A stretch of 5,197 bases of DNA from CAYQZD01 sp964421875 (GTDB lineage Bacteria; Electryoneota; Tariuqbacteria; Tariuqbacterales; Tariuqbacteraceae). The position numbers were made by a program, and so were the translations under genes. Shown piece by piece: positions 1 through 4,969 of this stretch; within the stretch, counting starts at the first letter, position 1, and each line of letters begins with the position of its first letter. The stretch lies in contig CAYQZD010000188.1 in the NCBI GenBank assembly GCA_964421875.1, positions 1 through 5,197 of the forward strand, written 5' to 3'. A model generated the notes under the pieces. The model saw nothing but the letters and a program-made list of their open reading frames with translations. It made no database searches and was not told the origin of the DNA.

Positions 1-217
1 ATATTCAATAACTTGTAATGAACTTCCCAAAATTCTTTGGGACAATAGTGATTTATTATTATTGAATATGCTGTAGACTACGGAGAATCGACAGTACTTA
101 TATTACATTTGGGAAACTGCCCGTCTCAGAATCGCTGCAAAAAAATATCTACCCCAAAACTTGCAATTTATACCCCTATTTCCGAAATTTATGAATATCG
201 CCTATTACAAGGCATTT
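1..217. other. AT-rich intergenic region with a nested inverted repeat, no gene seen
   Basis: I see no credible coding region, RNA gene or riboswitch here. An 11-bp inverted repeat (positions 1-11 with 59-69, arms ATATTCAATAA / TTATTGAATAT) encloses a compact hairpin at 25-42 (TCCCAAA / TTTGGGA, 4-nt loop ATTC). The inner hairpin is not followed by a T-run, so it is a poor intrinsic terminator. The arms are mostly A/T, so the outer repeat could be chance. I found no pair of -35 and -10 boxes with good spacing for gcvT, although the operon promoter should lie here or further left. Confidence 0.4.
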
Positions 218-315
218 AACCAGCAACCAGCAACGAGCAACGAGCAACCAGCAACGAGCAACGAGTAACCAGCAACCAGCAACGAGTAACCAGCAACCAG
301 CAACGAGTAACGAGC
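218..315. repeat. Heptamer tandem repeat array, AAC(C/G)AG(C/T) x14
   Basis: Fourteen perfect-length 7-bp units run without interruption, followed by a decayed fifteenth (ACCGAGG, 316-322) that supplies the gcvT ribosome binding site. Units vary only at position 4 (C or G) and position 7 (C or T). T occurs only in units with G at position 4, at 266, 287 and 308, exactly 21 bp apart, so the right half has a 21-bp higher-order period (267-287 and 288-308 are identical). On the minus strand the array is open and would encode a repetitive LVTRCWL-type peptide, but this follows simply from 7 not being a multiple of 3 and is not a gene. It resembles the short tandem heptamer repeats (STRRs) described in cyanobacteria and similar arrays I recall from other phyla. 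Expansion by slippage is the likely origin. Confidence 0.95.
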
Positions 316-318
316 ACC

Positions 319-324
319 GAGGAA
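319..324 (+). promoter_or_regulatory. Ribosome binding site of gcvT (GAGGAA)
   Basis: GAGGAA lies 5 nt before the TTG at 330. It fixes the otherwise weak TTG as the start. Its first four bases (319-322) are part of the decayed last heptamer unit, so the repeat array abuts and partly forms the translation initiation region. Confidence 0.75.
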
Positions 325-329
325 ATAAA

Positions 330-1409
330 TTGACAAAGAAAACCGCGCTCTATGACAAACATGTGGAACACGGCGGGAAAATGGTGGAATTCGCCGGCTA
401 TTGGATGCCGGTGCAGTACCACAGCATCACCGAGGAACATCTTACCGTTAGAAACGCCGCCGGGCTCTTCGATGTCTCACATATGGGGGAATTCATCTTT
501 GAAGGCGGTGACGCCCTGAGTTTTCTAAATCACCTCACCATCAATAATGTCAGCGACCTGAAAATCGGAGCCGCCCAGTACAGCGCGATGTGTTACCCGC
601 ACGGCGGCATCGTGGACGACCTCATCGTTTACCGCTTCCCTAATCACTATATGATGGTGGTCAACGCCGCCAACATCGAAAAAGATTTCAAGCATATCCA
701 AGAGAATCTGATGGGAGATGTCCGACTAACTAACGTTTCCAACAAAACCTCCCTCCTGGCGCTTCAGGGTCCAAAAGCCGAAGAAATCCTTCAGCCTCTG
801 ACTGAAACCACCCTCGCTGACATTGAATTCTATCATTTCGCCCAAGGCGAAGTTGACGGCGTCGAAGCTGTCATTTCCCGCACCGGCTACACCGGAGAAC
901 CCGGTTTCGAGCTCTACATAGACAACGCCACCGCCGTAAAAATGTGGGAAACATTGATGAAAGCAGGCGCGCCCTACGGACTGAAACCCGCCGGACTCGG
1001 CGCCCGAGACTCCCTCCGCCTGGAAATGAAATACGCCCTCTACGGTAATGACATCTCCGCCGACACCCACCCCCTCGAAGCCGGACTGGGATGGATTACC
1101 AAGCTCGACAAGGACGATTTCATCGGACGTGAAGCGCTGCTTAAAGCTAAAGAAGCGGGAATCAAACGCCGATTGGTATGTTTCGAACTCGAAGGCAAAG
1201 CCTTCCCCCGGCCCCATTACCCGGTGTATATCGAAGGCGGAAAGGTCTCGGAAATCACCTCCGGCGCCTTCTCCCCAATGCTGAAAAAGGGCATCGGCCT
1301 TGCCTATCTGCCGGCAGGAAAACACAAAGCCGGTCAGAAAATCCAGGTCGAAATCCGAAAAAAACTCATCGACGGCAGGGTGGTAAAACCCCCCTTCTAT
1401 AAGAAATAA
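330..1409 (+). CDS. gcvT: Aminomethyltransferase, glycine cleavage system T protein
   Basis: This 359-aa protein is the usual length for GcvT. In the family, the T protein takes the aminomethyl group from lipoylated H protein and, with tetrahydrofolate, yields 5,10-methylene-THF and ammonia in the cytoplasm (EC 2.1.2.10). Visible family motifs, in order, are LFDVSHMGEF (46-55), GGIVDDLIVYR with the Asp pair D96/D97 in the folate-site region, GYTGEPGFELY (186-196), LGARDSLRLE (223-232, R226), YGNDI (238-242) and PLEAGLGW (248-255). A C-terminal barrel-like domain ends with GAFSPMLKKGIGLAYLP-type sequence. No key motif is missing and the frame is intact. The TTG start has GAGGAA 5 nt upstream and puts the N-terminus where GcvT proteins normally begin. 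gcvH and gcvP are not in the window, so the rest of the system must lie elsewhere. YgfZ-like folate proteins share the fold but lack this motif set. Confidence 0.95.
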   Translation: MTKKTALYDKHVEHGGKMVEFAGYWMPVQYHSITEEHLTVRNAAGLFDVSHMGEFIFEGGDALSFLNHLTINNVSDLKIGAAQYSAMCYPHGGIVDDLIVYRFPNHYMMVVNAANIEKDFKHIQENLMGDVRLTNVSNKTSLLALQGPKAEEILQPLTETTLADIEFYHFAQGEVDGVEAVISRTGYTGEPGFELYIDNATAVKMWETLMKAGAPYGLKPAGLGARDSLRLEMKYALYGNDISADTHPLEAGLGWITKLDKDDFIGREALLKAKEAGIKRRLVCFELEGKAFPRPHYPVYIEGGKVSEITSGAFSPMLKKGIGLAYLPAGKHKAGQKIQVEIRKKLIDGRVVKPPFYKK

Positions 1410-1492
1410 AACAGACCTTAGTTAAGATATTTTTCATTGATACGAGGAACTGCTGAATTGCTGACTTGCCAACTCATTCTTAAGGTTAGAAG
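1410..1492 (+). promoter_or_regulatory. gcvT-comB spacer with the comB ribosome binding site
   Basis: AAGG at 1482-1485 sits 7 nt before the comB ATG and is a normal Shine-Dalgarno site. ACCTTA at 1415-1420 is an exact complement of TAAGGT at 1481-1486, which covers that site. AGA (1425-1427) can pair with TCT (1478-1480) to extend the helix across a 4-nt bulge. This could partly hide the site, but the helix is short and the loop long. The middle of the spacer has an imperfect direct repeat, AACTGCTG / AATTGCTG (1448-1463). I see no clear terminator or promoter, which agrees with read-through from gcvT. Confidence 0.5.
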
Positions 1493-2257
1493 ATGAAAGC
1501 GGATTTGGTCTTCACCCACCTCCCGGTTCCCAACGAAAAATGGAAGGACCGGATTGTAGTGATGGTGGATGTCCTCCGAACCTCCACCACTATCTGCGTC
1601 GCCCTGAGCAACGGCGCCAAAGAGGTCATTCCCTTCGACAATGTCGCCTCCGCAATGGAACTGGCGGGAAACCTCTCCCGAGACAATGTCCTTCTCTGCG
1701 GCGAAAGGGAAGGCAAGCTGATTGAAGGCTTCGACCTCGGCAATTCTCCTTTGGAGTACACCCACGAAACCATAACCGATAAATCGCTGATTTTCTGCAG
1801 CACCAACGGCTCCAGCGCCCTGGTCAAAGCGGGGCACGCCAAATCTGCCCTGGCCTGCGCCTTCATCAACCTCGCAGCCTGCCTTGAGCATATCCTGCAG
1901 GCAGATAACGACATCCTGGTGGTATGCGCCGGTAACGAAGGGCAGTTCGCCCTCGAAGACACCGTATGCGGAGGGATGCTGCTAAATCTTTTAGACCGAA
2001 AAATCGGTGGCGGACTGGAAACCAACGACGGAGCCGAAGCCGCCCTCATTCTGTACGATAAATACTCCGGGCACTACTTAAAGCTGCTGAGAAACTGCAG
2101 CCACGGACAATATCTCAGAAGCATCGGTTTTGAAAAAGACCTGAATGTCTGCTCTCGTATAGACGCCTTGAATGTCGTTCCCGTCTATAAAGATGGAACA
2201 GTTACTCCCGTCGAATACCCCGCAATACCAAAAGCGGAGCAGAAAGGACTGTTCTGA
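1493..2257 (+). CDS. comB: ComB-family 2-phosphosulfolactate phosphatase (probable)
   Basis: This 254-aa soluble protein has no signal peptide or membrane segment and is of usual length for the ComB family. In methanogens ComB hydrolyses 2-phosphosulfolactate to sulfolactate in coenzyme M synthesis (EC 3.1.3.71, Mg-dependent). Family hallmarks seen are VVMVDVLRTSTTI (22-34), with D26 and R29 in the expected active-site strand; CGERE (69-73); LGNSPLEY (82-89); FCSTNGS (101-107); and CAGNEGQFALEDTVCGG (145-161). The ATG start has AAGG 7 nt upstream. It follows gcvT by 83 nt and precedes ftsK by 22 nt, so co-transcription is likely. Many bacteria that are not known to make coenzyme M carry this family, and their substrate is uncertain. 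Family assignment is firm; the exact substrate here is inference, since no comA or comC homologue is in the window to support a CoM or sulfolactate pathway. Confidence 0.88.
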   Translation: MKADLVFTHLPVPNEKWKDRIVVMVDVLRTSTTICVALSNGAKEVIPFDNVASAMELAGNLSRDNVLLCGEREGKLIEGFDLGNSPLEYTHETITDKSLIFCSTNGSSALVKAGHAKSALACAFINLAACLEHILQADNDILVVCAGNEGQFALEDTVCGGMLLNLLDRKIGGGLETNDGAEAALILYDKYSGHYLKLLRNCSHGQYLRSIGFEKDLNVCSRIDALNVVPVYKDGTVTPVEYPAIPKAEQKGLF

Positions 2258-2271
2258 ACCACTAATATTTC

Positions 2272-2275
2272 AGGA
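2272..2275 (+). promoter_or_regulatory. Ribosome binding site deciding the ftsK start (AGGA)
   Basis: AGGA lies 4 nt before TTG 2280, in the 22-nt gap after the comB stop. The in-frame ATGs upstream (2172 and 2193, both inside comB) have no comparable site. This supports TTG 2280 as the ftsK start. The spacing is at the short end of normal. Confidence 0.6.
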
Positions 2276-2279
2276 CGCA

Positions 2280-4451
2280 TTGCCAAAAAAAAACATAAAC
2301 CGGCCCGATAAGGCACTGAGAATTCTGGGGATGCTCCTCATCGCCGGAGCAATCATAACCGCCGTAGCCCTATTAGGCTATAACCCCATCGACTGGCCCG
2401 CCGGATCCCATACCGCAGAAATCGAAAATCCCCTGAAAACCCTGGGCGCCGCCATCGCCTTCTTCCTGGCGAATTTCGTCTTCGGACGATGGGGAGGATT
2501 CGTGTTCCCGGTAATCCTCTTCATCTGGGCAGTCAGAGCCTTTACCGGCGGCGGAAGACCGGTCCGCAACACCCTCTCCCTCCTCGCCATAGGACTGCTC
2601 ATCGGCTGGCTCCTCCACCTCTTCGCCCACTCCTTCAACCTAACCCTCGAAGAACACAATTGGGGCTTAATCGCAGGGGGATTGGCTGAAGCTCTGGTGA
2701 AATACGCCGGTTTCGCCGGCGCCTGGATTGTGACCATCGCAGCCCTGCTCGTTACCGCTGAAATAACCATCGGGATTAAACTCCCGGCGCTCAACCTGGA
2801 AGGAATCAAAGGATGGCTGCAGCAGCGCAAAATCAGACGCTTTAAAGCCCGCGCCGAAAAGAAAAAGCGCCGAATGGATAAACCGCGAACGAAAATCCGT
2901 AAAAAGAAAATCCCCGCGGCATCGTTAAAAGTCCGAAAACCTGAACCCCAAGACCTCGAGCTAATTGAACAAATCCCGGACAAAACCGAAACCACACAGG
3001 AAGAATTCACCCTCCCCTCAGTAGAACTGCTTACCAAAGCAGATAACGGTGAGGAGGTCACCGAGGAAGAACTCCGCGCCTCATCGATGGCGCTGGAAAT
3101 GAGGCTGGCGGAATTCGGTGTGGAAGCAAAAGTGGTCGAAGTCCATCCCGGTCCCATCGTAACCCGCTTCGACCTCCAGCCCGCCCCAGGCGTTAAAGTC
3201 AACCGCATCGTCGCCCTCCAAGATGACCTCTCCCTCTCGATGCGCGCCAGAAGCCTCCGCATCCTCGCCCCCATCCCCGGACAAGCCGCTGTCGGAGTCG
3301 AAGTCCCCAACTCCGCCGCCCGAATCGTCAGACTCCGCACCGTTATCGAATCCAAAGCCTTCAAAGAAGCCCAATCCCTCCTCACCCTCGCCCTTGGAGT
3401 GGACACCGCCGGAGAACCCTATGTTGTCCCCCTCCAGGAAATGCCCCACCTCCTGGTCGCAGGAACCACCGGCTCCGGTAAATCCGTCTGCCTGAATGCA
3501 ATCCTCGCCTCCATCATCTACCGCGCCCGCCCCGACCAGGTCCGATTCGCCCTCATCGACCCGAAAAAGCTTGAATTGTCCCTTTATGTCCCATTGGTCG
3601 AACATTTCCTCATCACTCCCCCCGGCGTCAAGGAGCCAGTGGTGACCGAACCCGACTCCGCCCTCAAGCTCCTCAAATCCCTCGAAATCGAAATGCACAC
3701 CCGCATCGACAAGCTCTCCCAGTCCGGCTGCCGCACCCTTGAAGAATACAACAACGGACGCGCCGAAACCCGCCTCCCCCTGCTGGTGTTAGTGATTGAC
3801 GAATTAGCTGACCTGATGTTATCCGCCGGAGGCGCGGTGGAATCCCCCATCGCCAGATTAGCGCAGATGGGCCGGGCTGTGGGTATTCACCTCATCGTCG
3901 CCACCCAAAGGCCCTCGGTGGACGTCATCACCGGAATAATTAAAGCCAACTTCCCCTGTAGAATCGCCTTCCAGGTCGCCACGAAAGTCGATTCCCGCAC
4001 CATTATCGACGCCAACGGCGCCGAAACCCTCCTGGGAAAAGGCGATATGCTCTTCATCCCTCCCGGAGAAGGCCGCGCCCGAAGGCTCCACTGCTCCTAC
4101 ATCACCACCGAGGAAATCGAAGCTGTGGTCGAGCATGTCAGCCGCCAGCCCGTCCTTGAAGACCTCGCCGAACTTCCAGACCCCCTCCAGGATGAGCCCC
4201 GCGAACTCGACCTCTCGCCCGGCTCCCGAGATGAACTGTTCGAGGAAGCCGCCAAATTGATCGCCCTCCACCAGCAGGGCTCGGTGTCCCTGCTTCAGCG
4301 CAAGCTTAAAATCGGATACGCACGCGCCGCAAGGCTCATCGACCAGCTCGAAGCCGCCGGTGTGGTCGGTCCCTTCGACGGCTCCAAAGCCCGCAAAGTC
4401 CTGGTCGACGAAACCTGGCTCCCCGAAATGGGTACGGATAACGATATCTAA
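2280..4451 (+). CDS. ftsK: DNA translocase FtsK/SpoIIIE
   Basis: With the TTG start this is 723 aa, the compact SpoIIIE-like size. FtsK forms hexameric ATP-driven pumps that move chromosome ends through the closing septum. Hydrophobic segments at about 13-33, 52-69, 73-89, 99-117 and 142-163 make an N-terminal membrane anchor of four or five helices. A very basic linker follows (18 Lys/Arg in residues 183-210). The alpha domain spans about 245-345. The beta RecA-like motor has Walker A GTTGSGKS (395-402, K401), Walker B LVLVIDE (D507, E508) and the ATQRPS motif (541-546). The winged-helix gamma domain (about 651-713) has LLQRKLKIGYARAARLIDQLE and the GPFDGSKARKVLV ending. The open frame extends back to ATG 2172, but that would overlap comB by 86 nt, add 36 residues unlike FtsK N-termini, and lacks an RBS. 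From 2280 the protein begins with a short basic stretch before the first helix, as is usual. An A9 run (2285-2293) directly follows the start. All catalytic motifs are intact. Confidence 0.95.
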   Translation: MPKKNINRPDKALRILGMLLIAGAIITAVALLGYNPIDWPAGSHTAEIENPLKTLGAAIAFFLANFVFGRWGGFVFPVILFIWAVRAFTGGGRPVRNTLSLLAIGLLIGWLLHLFAHSFNLTLEEHNWGLIAGGLAEALVKYAGFAGAWIVTIAALLVTAEITIGIKLPALNLEGIKGWLQQRKIRRFKARAEKKKRRMDKPRTKIRKKKIPAASLKVRKPEPQDLELIEQIPDKTETTQEEFTLPSVELLTKADNGEEVTEEELRASSMALEMRLAEFGVEAKVVEVHPGPIVTRFDLQPAPGVKVNRIVALQDDLSLSMRARSLRILAPIPGQAAVGVEVPNSAARIVRLRTVIESKAFKEAQSLLTLALGVDTAGEPYVVPLQEMPHLLVAGTTGSGKSVCLNAILASIIYRARPDQVRFALIDPKKLELSLYVPLVEHFLITPPGVKEPVVTEPDSALKLLKSLEIEMHTRIDKLSQSGCRTLEEYNNGRAETRLPLLVLVIDELADLMLSAGGAVESPIARLAQMGRAVGIHLIVATQRPSVDVITGIIKANFPCRIAFQVATKVDSRTIIDANGAETLLGKGDMLFIPPGEGRARRLHCSYITTEEIEAVVEHVSRQPVLEDLAELPDPLQDEPRELDLSPGSRDELFEEAAKLIALHQQGSVSLLQRKLKIGYARAARLIDQLEAAGVVGPFDGSKARKVLVDETWLPEMGTDNDI

Positions 4452-4480
4452 CAAGTATCTACATCAAGTAAACTTGAGAT

Positions 4481-4498
4481 GCGGATATGCAAATCCGC
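4481..4498 (+). terminator. Hairpin 30 nt after ftsK stop, weak terminator or palindrome
   Basis: GCGGAT (4481-4486) pairs perfectly with ATCCGC (4493-4498) around a 6-nt loop. The following tract, CTTCTTTCTC, is pyrimidine-rich but broken by C, so intrinsic termination would be inefficient. Its place just after the ftsK stop fits a 3' end role. It may equally be the first member of the palindrome island. Confidence 0.45.
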
Positions 4499-4505
4499 CT
4501 TCTTT

Positions 4506-4540
4506 CTCGTTCCCTCGTTCCCCCGCTCTCGCGGATGAAC
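4506..4540. repeat. CTCGTTCC tandem pair plus imperfect palindrome
   Basis: CTCGTTCC occurs twice in tandem (4506-4513, 4514-4521). The second copy leads into an imperfect hairpin: GTTC (4517-4520) with GAAC (4537-4540), a 2x2 mismatch, then CCGC (4523-4526) with GCGG (4531-4534) around TCTC. It looks like a decayed copy of the GTTCCC...GGGAAC palindromes I recall from many bacterial genomes; that family link is from memory. Confidence 0.5.
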
Positions 4541-4555
4541 ACATACAATGGAGTC

Positions 4556-4582
4556 TGTCATTGCGAGCGAAGCGAAGCAATC
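4556..4582. repeat. REP-like element of the ATTGCGAGCGAAGC...GCAATC type
   Basis: Terminal arms ATTGC (4560-4564) and GCAAT (4577-4581) flank a core with two overlapping GCGAAGC heptamers (4567-4573 and 4572-4578). Preceded by TGTC and followed by C, it matches a nomadic palindromic sequence I recall from draft genomes of many phyla, often mis-annotated as short proteins. The GCGAAGC heptamer is known to form unusually stable mini-hairpins in single-stranded DNA. Confidence 0.8.
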
Positions 4583-4596
4583 GGGTAATTTCTTTG

Positions 4597-4633
4597 TGCC
4601 GCGGAGTTGTAAGTCGACTCATTAAGAGCCGAC
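4597..4633. repeat. Decayed relative of the CYCCGC hairpin family
   Basis: TGCCGCGGAGT (4597-4607) equals the left arm of the hairpin at 4689 except for one base, and it also carries the preceding G of the GTGC lead-in. The expected right arm is retained only as ACTC (4617-4620). The sequence folds differently: GAGTTG (4604-4609) with CGACTC (4615-4620) with one wobble, or GTCG-CTC (4613-4620) with GAG-CGAC (4626-4633) around ATTAA with one mismatch. It could be two elements fused or one broken copy. Confidence 0.45.
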
Positions 4634-4645
4634 ATCTTATTCGTT

Positions 4646-4683
4646 ATGTCAGGTCTTTAGCGCAGCGGAGACCTGACATTTTT
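4646..4683 (+). terminator. 11-bp stem hairpin followed by T5, possible terminator
   Basis: ATGTCAGGTCT (4646-4656) pairs perfectly with AGACCTGACAT (4669-4679) around a 12-nt loop holding GCGCAGC (4660-4666). A run of five T (4679-4683) follows at once, as in rho-independent terminators, and only on the + side. It lies about 195 nt after the ftsK stop and could end the operon transcript. The stem has only moderate GC next to the T-run. The minus strand of this element contains GGTCTCCGC, the same nine bases as the top of the hairpin at 4816, so it may be a family member in reverse orientation that happens to work as a terminator. Confidence 0.6.
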
Positions 4684-4688
4684 GATCG

Positions 4689-4716
4689 TGCCGCAGAGTC
4701 CCCGCACTCTGCGGCA
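4689..4716. repeat. CYCCGC-loop hairpin, copy 1
   Basis: The left arm TGCCGCAGAGT (4689-4699) pairs with 4706-4716 over 11 perfect base pairs. The 6-nt loop is CCCCGC (4700-4705). It is nearly identical to the copy at 4970-4997, with one base different. Confidence 0.9.
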
Positions 4717-4742
4717 GTTCCTCCTCCCCCCGCTCCAGCCTT

Positions 4743-4754
4743 GGAATGCATTCC
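4743..4754. repeat. Perfect 12-bp palindrome GGAATGCATTCC
   Basis: GGAATGCATTCC is self-complementary with no loop, located 5 nt before the hairpin at 4759. With the upstream CGCTCCAGCCTT it recalls the right end of GTTCCC...GGGAATGC palindromes, suggesting a truncated element; that link is from memory. Confidence 0.55.
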
Positions 4755-4758
4755 TATG

Positions 4759-4786
4759 TGCTGTCGAGTCTCCGCACTCGACAGCA
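4759..4786. repeat. CYCCGC-loop hairpin, copy 2 (compensated stem)
   Basis: The left arm TGCTGTCGAGT (4759-4769) pairs with 4776-4786 over 11 perfect base pairs; the loop is CTCCGC (4770-4775). Relative to copy 1 the stem differs at three base pairs (positions 4, 6 and 7), and every change is matched on the other arm. Confidence 0.9.
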
Positions 4787-4815
4787 ATATCCCCCTGCAT
4801 CTGTACTGTTTTATG

Positions 4816-4844
4816 TGCCCACTGGGTCTCCGCACCCAGCGGTA
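4816..4844. repeat. CYCCGC-loop hairpin, copy 3 (imperfect base)
   Basis: CTGGGT (4822-4827) pairs with ACCCAG (4834-4839) around loop CTCCGC (4828-4833). Below a small internal loop (CA opposite C), TGCC (4816-4819) pairs with GGTA (4841-4844) with one G-T wobble. Two of the six upper pairs differ from copy 1 and both are compensated. Confidence 0.75.
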
Positions 4845-4851
4845 GCGGAAA

Positions 4852-4885
4852 TTGTAGGATTGGTTCGTAACCCACCAATTTACAA
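4852..4885. repeat. Imperfect palindrome TTGTA..ATTGG / CCAAT..TACAA
   Basis: TTGTA (4852-4856) pairs with TACAA (4881-4885) and ATTGG (4859-4863) with CCAAT (4875-4879), separated by a GG/T internal loop; the apical loop is 11 nt. It resembles decayed TGTAGG-TTGGGTT...AACCCAA palindromes that I recall from other bacteria. The foot includes GTAG, a tetranucleotide used by some REP elements. Confidence 0.5.
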
Positions 4886-4888
4886 GTT

Positions 4889-4907
4889 ATTCCGGCGCAG
4901 CCGGAAT
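4889..4907. repeat. ATTCCGGC / GCCGGAAT hairpin with GCA loop
   Basis: Eight perfect base pairs (4889-4896 with 4900-4907) enclose a 3-nt GCA loop, so its tip is GCGCAGC (4895-4901). CCCTTTT follows, three bases off the stem, so weak termination on the + strand is possible. The short tip and GC-rich stem should make it very stable. Confidence 0.75.
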
Positions 4908-4915
4908 CCCTTTTC

Positions 4916-4942
4916 GTAGGGGCGAACGGCGGTTCGCCCTAC
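4916..4942. repeat. GTAGGGGCGAAC palindrome
   Basis: GTAGGG (4916-4921) pairs with CCCTAC (4937-4942), then a bulged G, then CGAAC (4923-4927) with GTTCG (4932-4936) around GGCG. It begins with GTAG and looks like a member of the GTAGGGGCGA...TCGCCCCTAC elements seen in many genomes (from memory). Confidence 0.7.
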
Positions 4943-4943
4943 C

Positions 4944-4954
4944 GGCAATTTGCC
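4944..4954. repeat. Small palindrome GGCAATTTGCC
   Basis: GGCA (4944-4947) pairs with TGCC (4951-4954) around ATT. It is short, so on its own it could be chance, but it fills the gap between two larger hairpins. Confidence 0.35.
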
Positions 4955-4969
4955 ACCGGAAATCCACTG

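Noticed and set aside
161..195. gcvT promoter with TTGCAA as -35 box
   Set aside because: No acceptable -10 hexamer lies 16-18 nt downstream; TATGAA at 190 is 23 nt away.
60..215. Glycine riboswitch upstream of gcvT
   Set aside because: The context would fit, but the conserved aptamer segments I know are absent, and GGAGA at 82-86 alone is not evidence.
216..440. Minus-strand open frame with repeated LVTRCWL-like residues
   Set aside because: It is the heptamer array read in three frames plus antisense gcvT sequence; no RBS or family resemblance, a known type of artefact protein.
1417..1435. Intrinsic terminator after gcvT (CTTA-GT-TAAG then T5)
   Set aside because: The stem is four A/T-rich pairs with a 2-nt loop, too weak to act; comB follows closely.
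2172..2279. N-terminal extension of ftsK from ATG 2172
   Set aside because: It overlaps comB by 86 nt, has no Shine-Dalgarno site, and does not look like an FtsK N-terminus.
2378..3406. 342-aa minus-strand open frame opposite ftsK
   Set aside because: Serine- and arginine-rich low-complexity reading of the C-rich ftsK strand; shadow of a clear family gene.
4360..4845. 161-aa + strand open frame over the ftsK end and the repeat island
   Set aside because: It is out of frame with ftsK and then consists of palindromic repeats; it includes the typical SLRAKRSN artefact of the ATTGC/GCAAT element and has no RBS.
7..4891. 12-bp inverted match between 7-18 and 4880-4891 (AATAACTTGTAA)
   Set aside because: About one such 12-bp match is expected by chance in a window of this length, and both sites are AT-rich.
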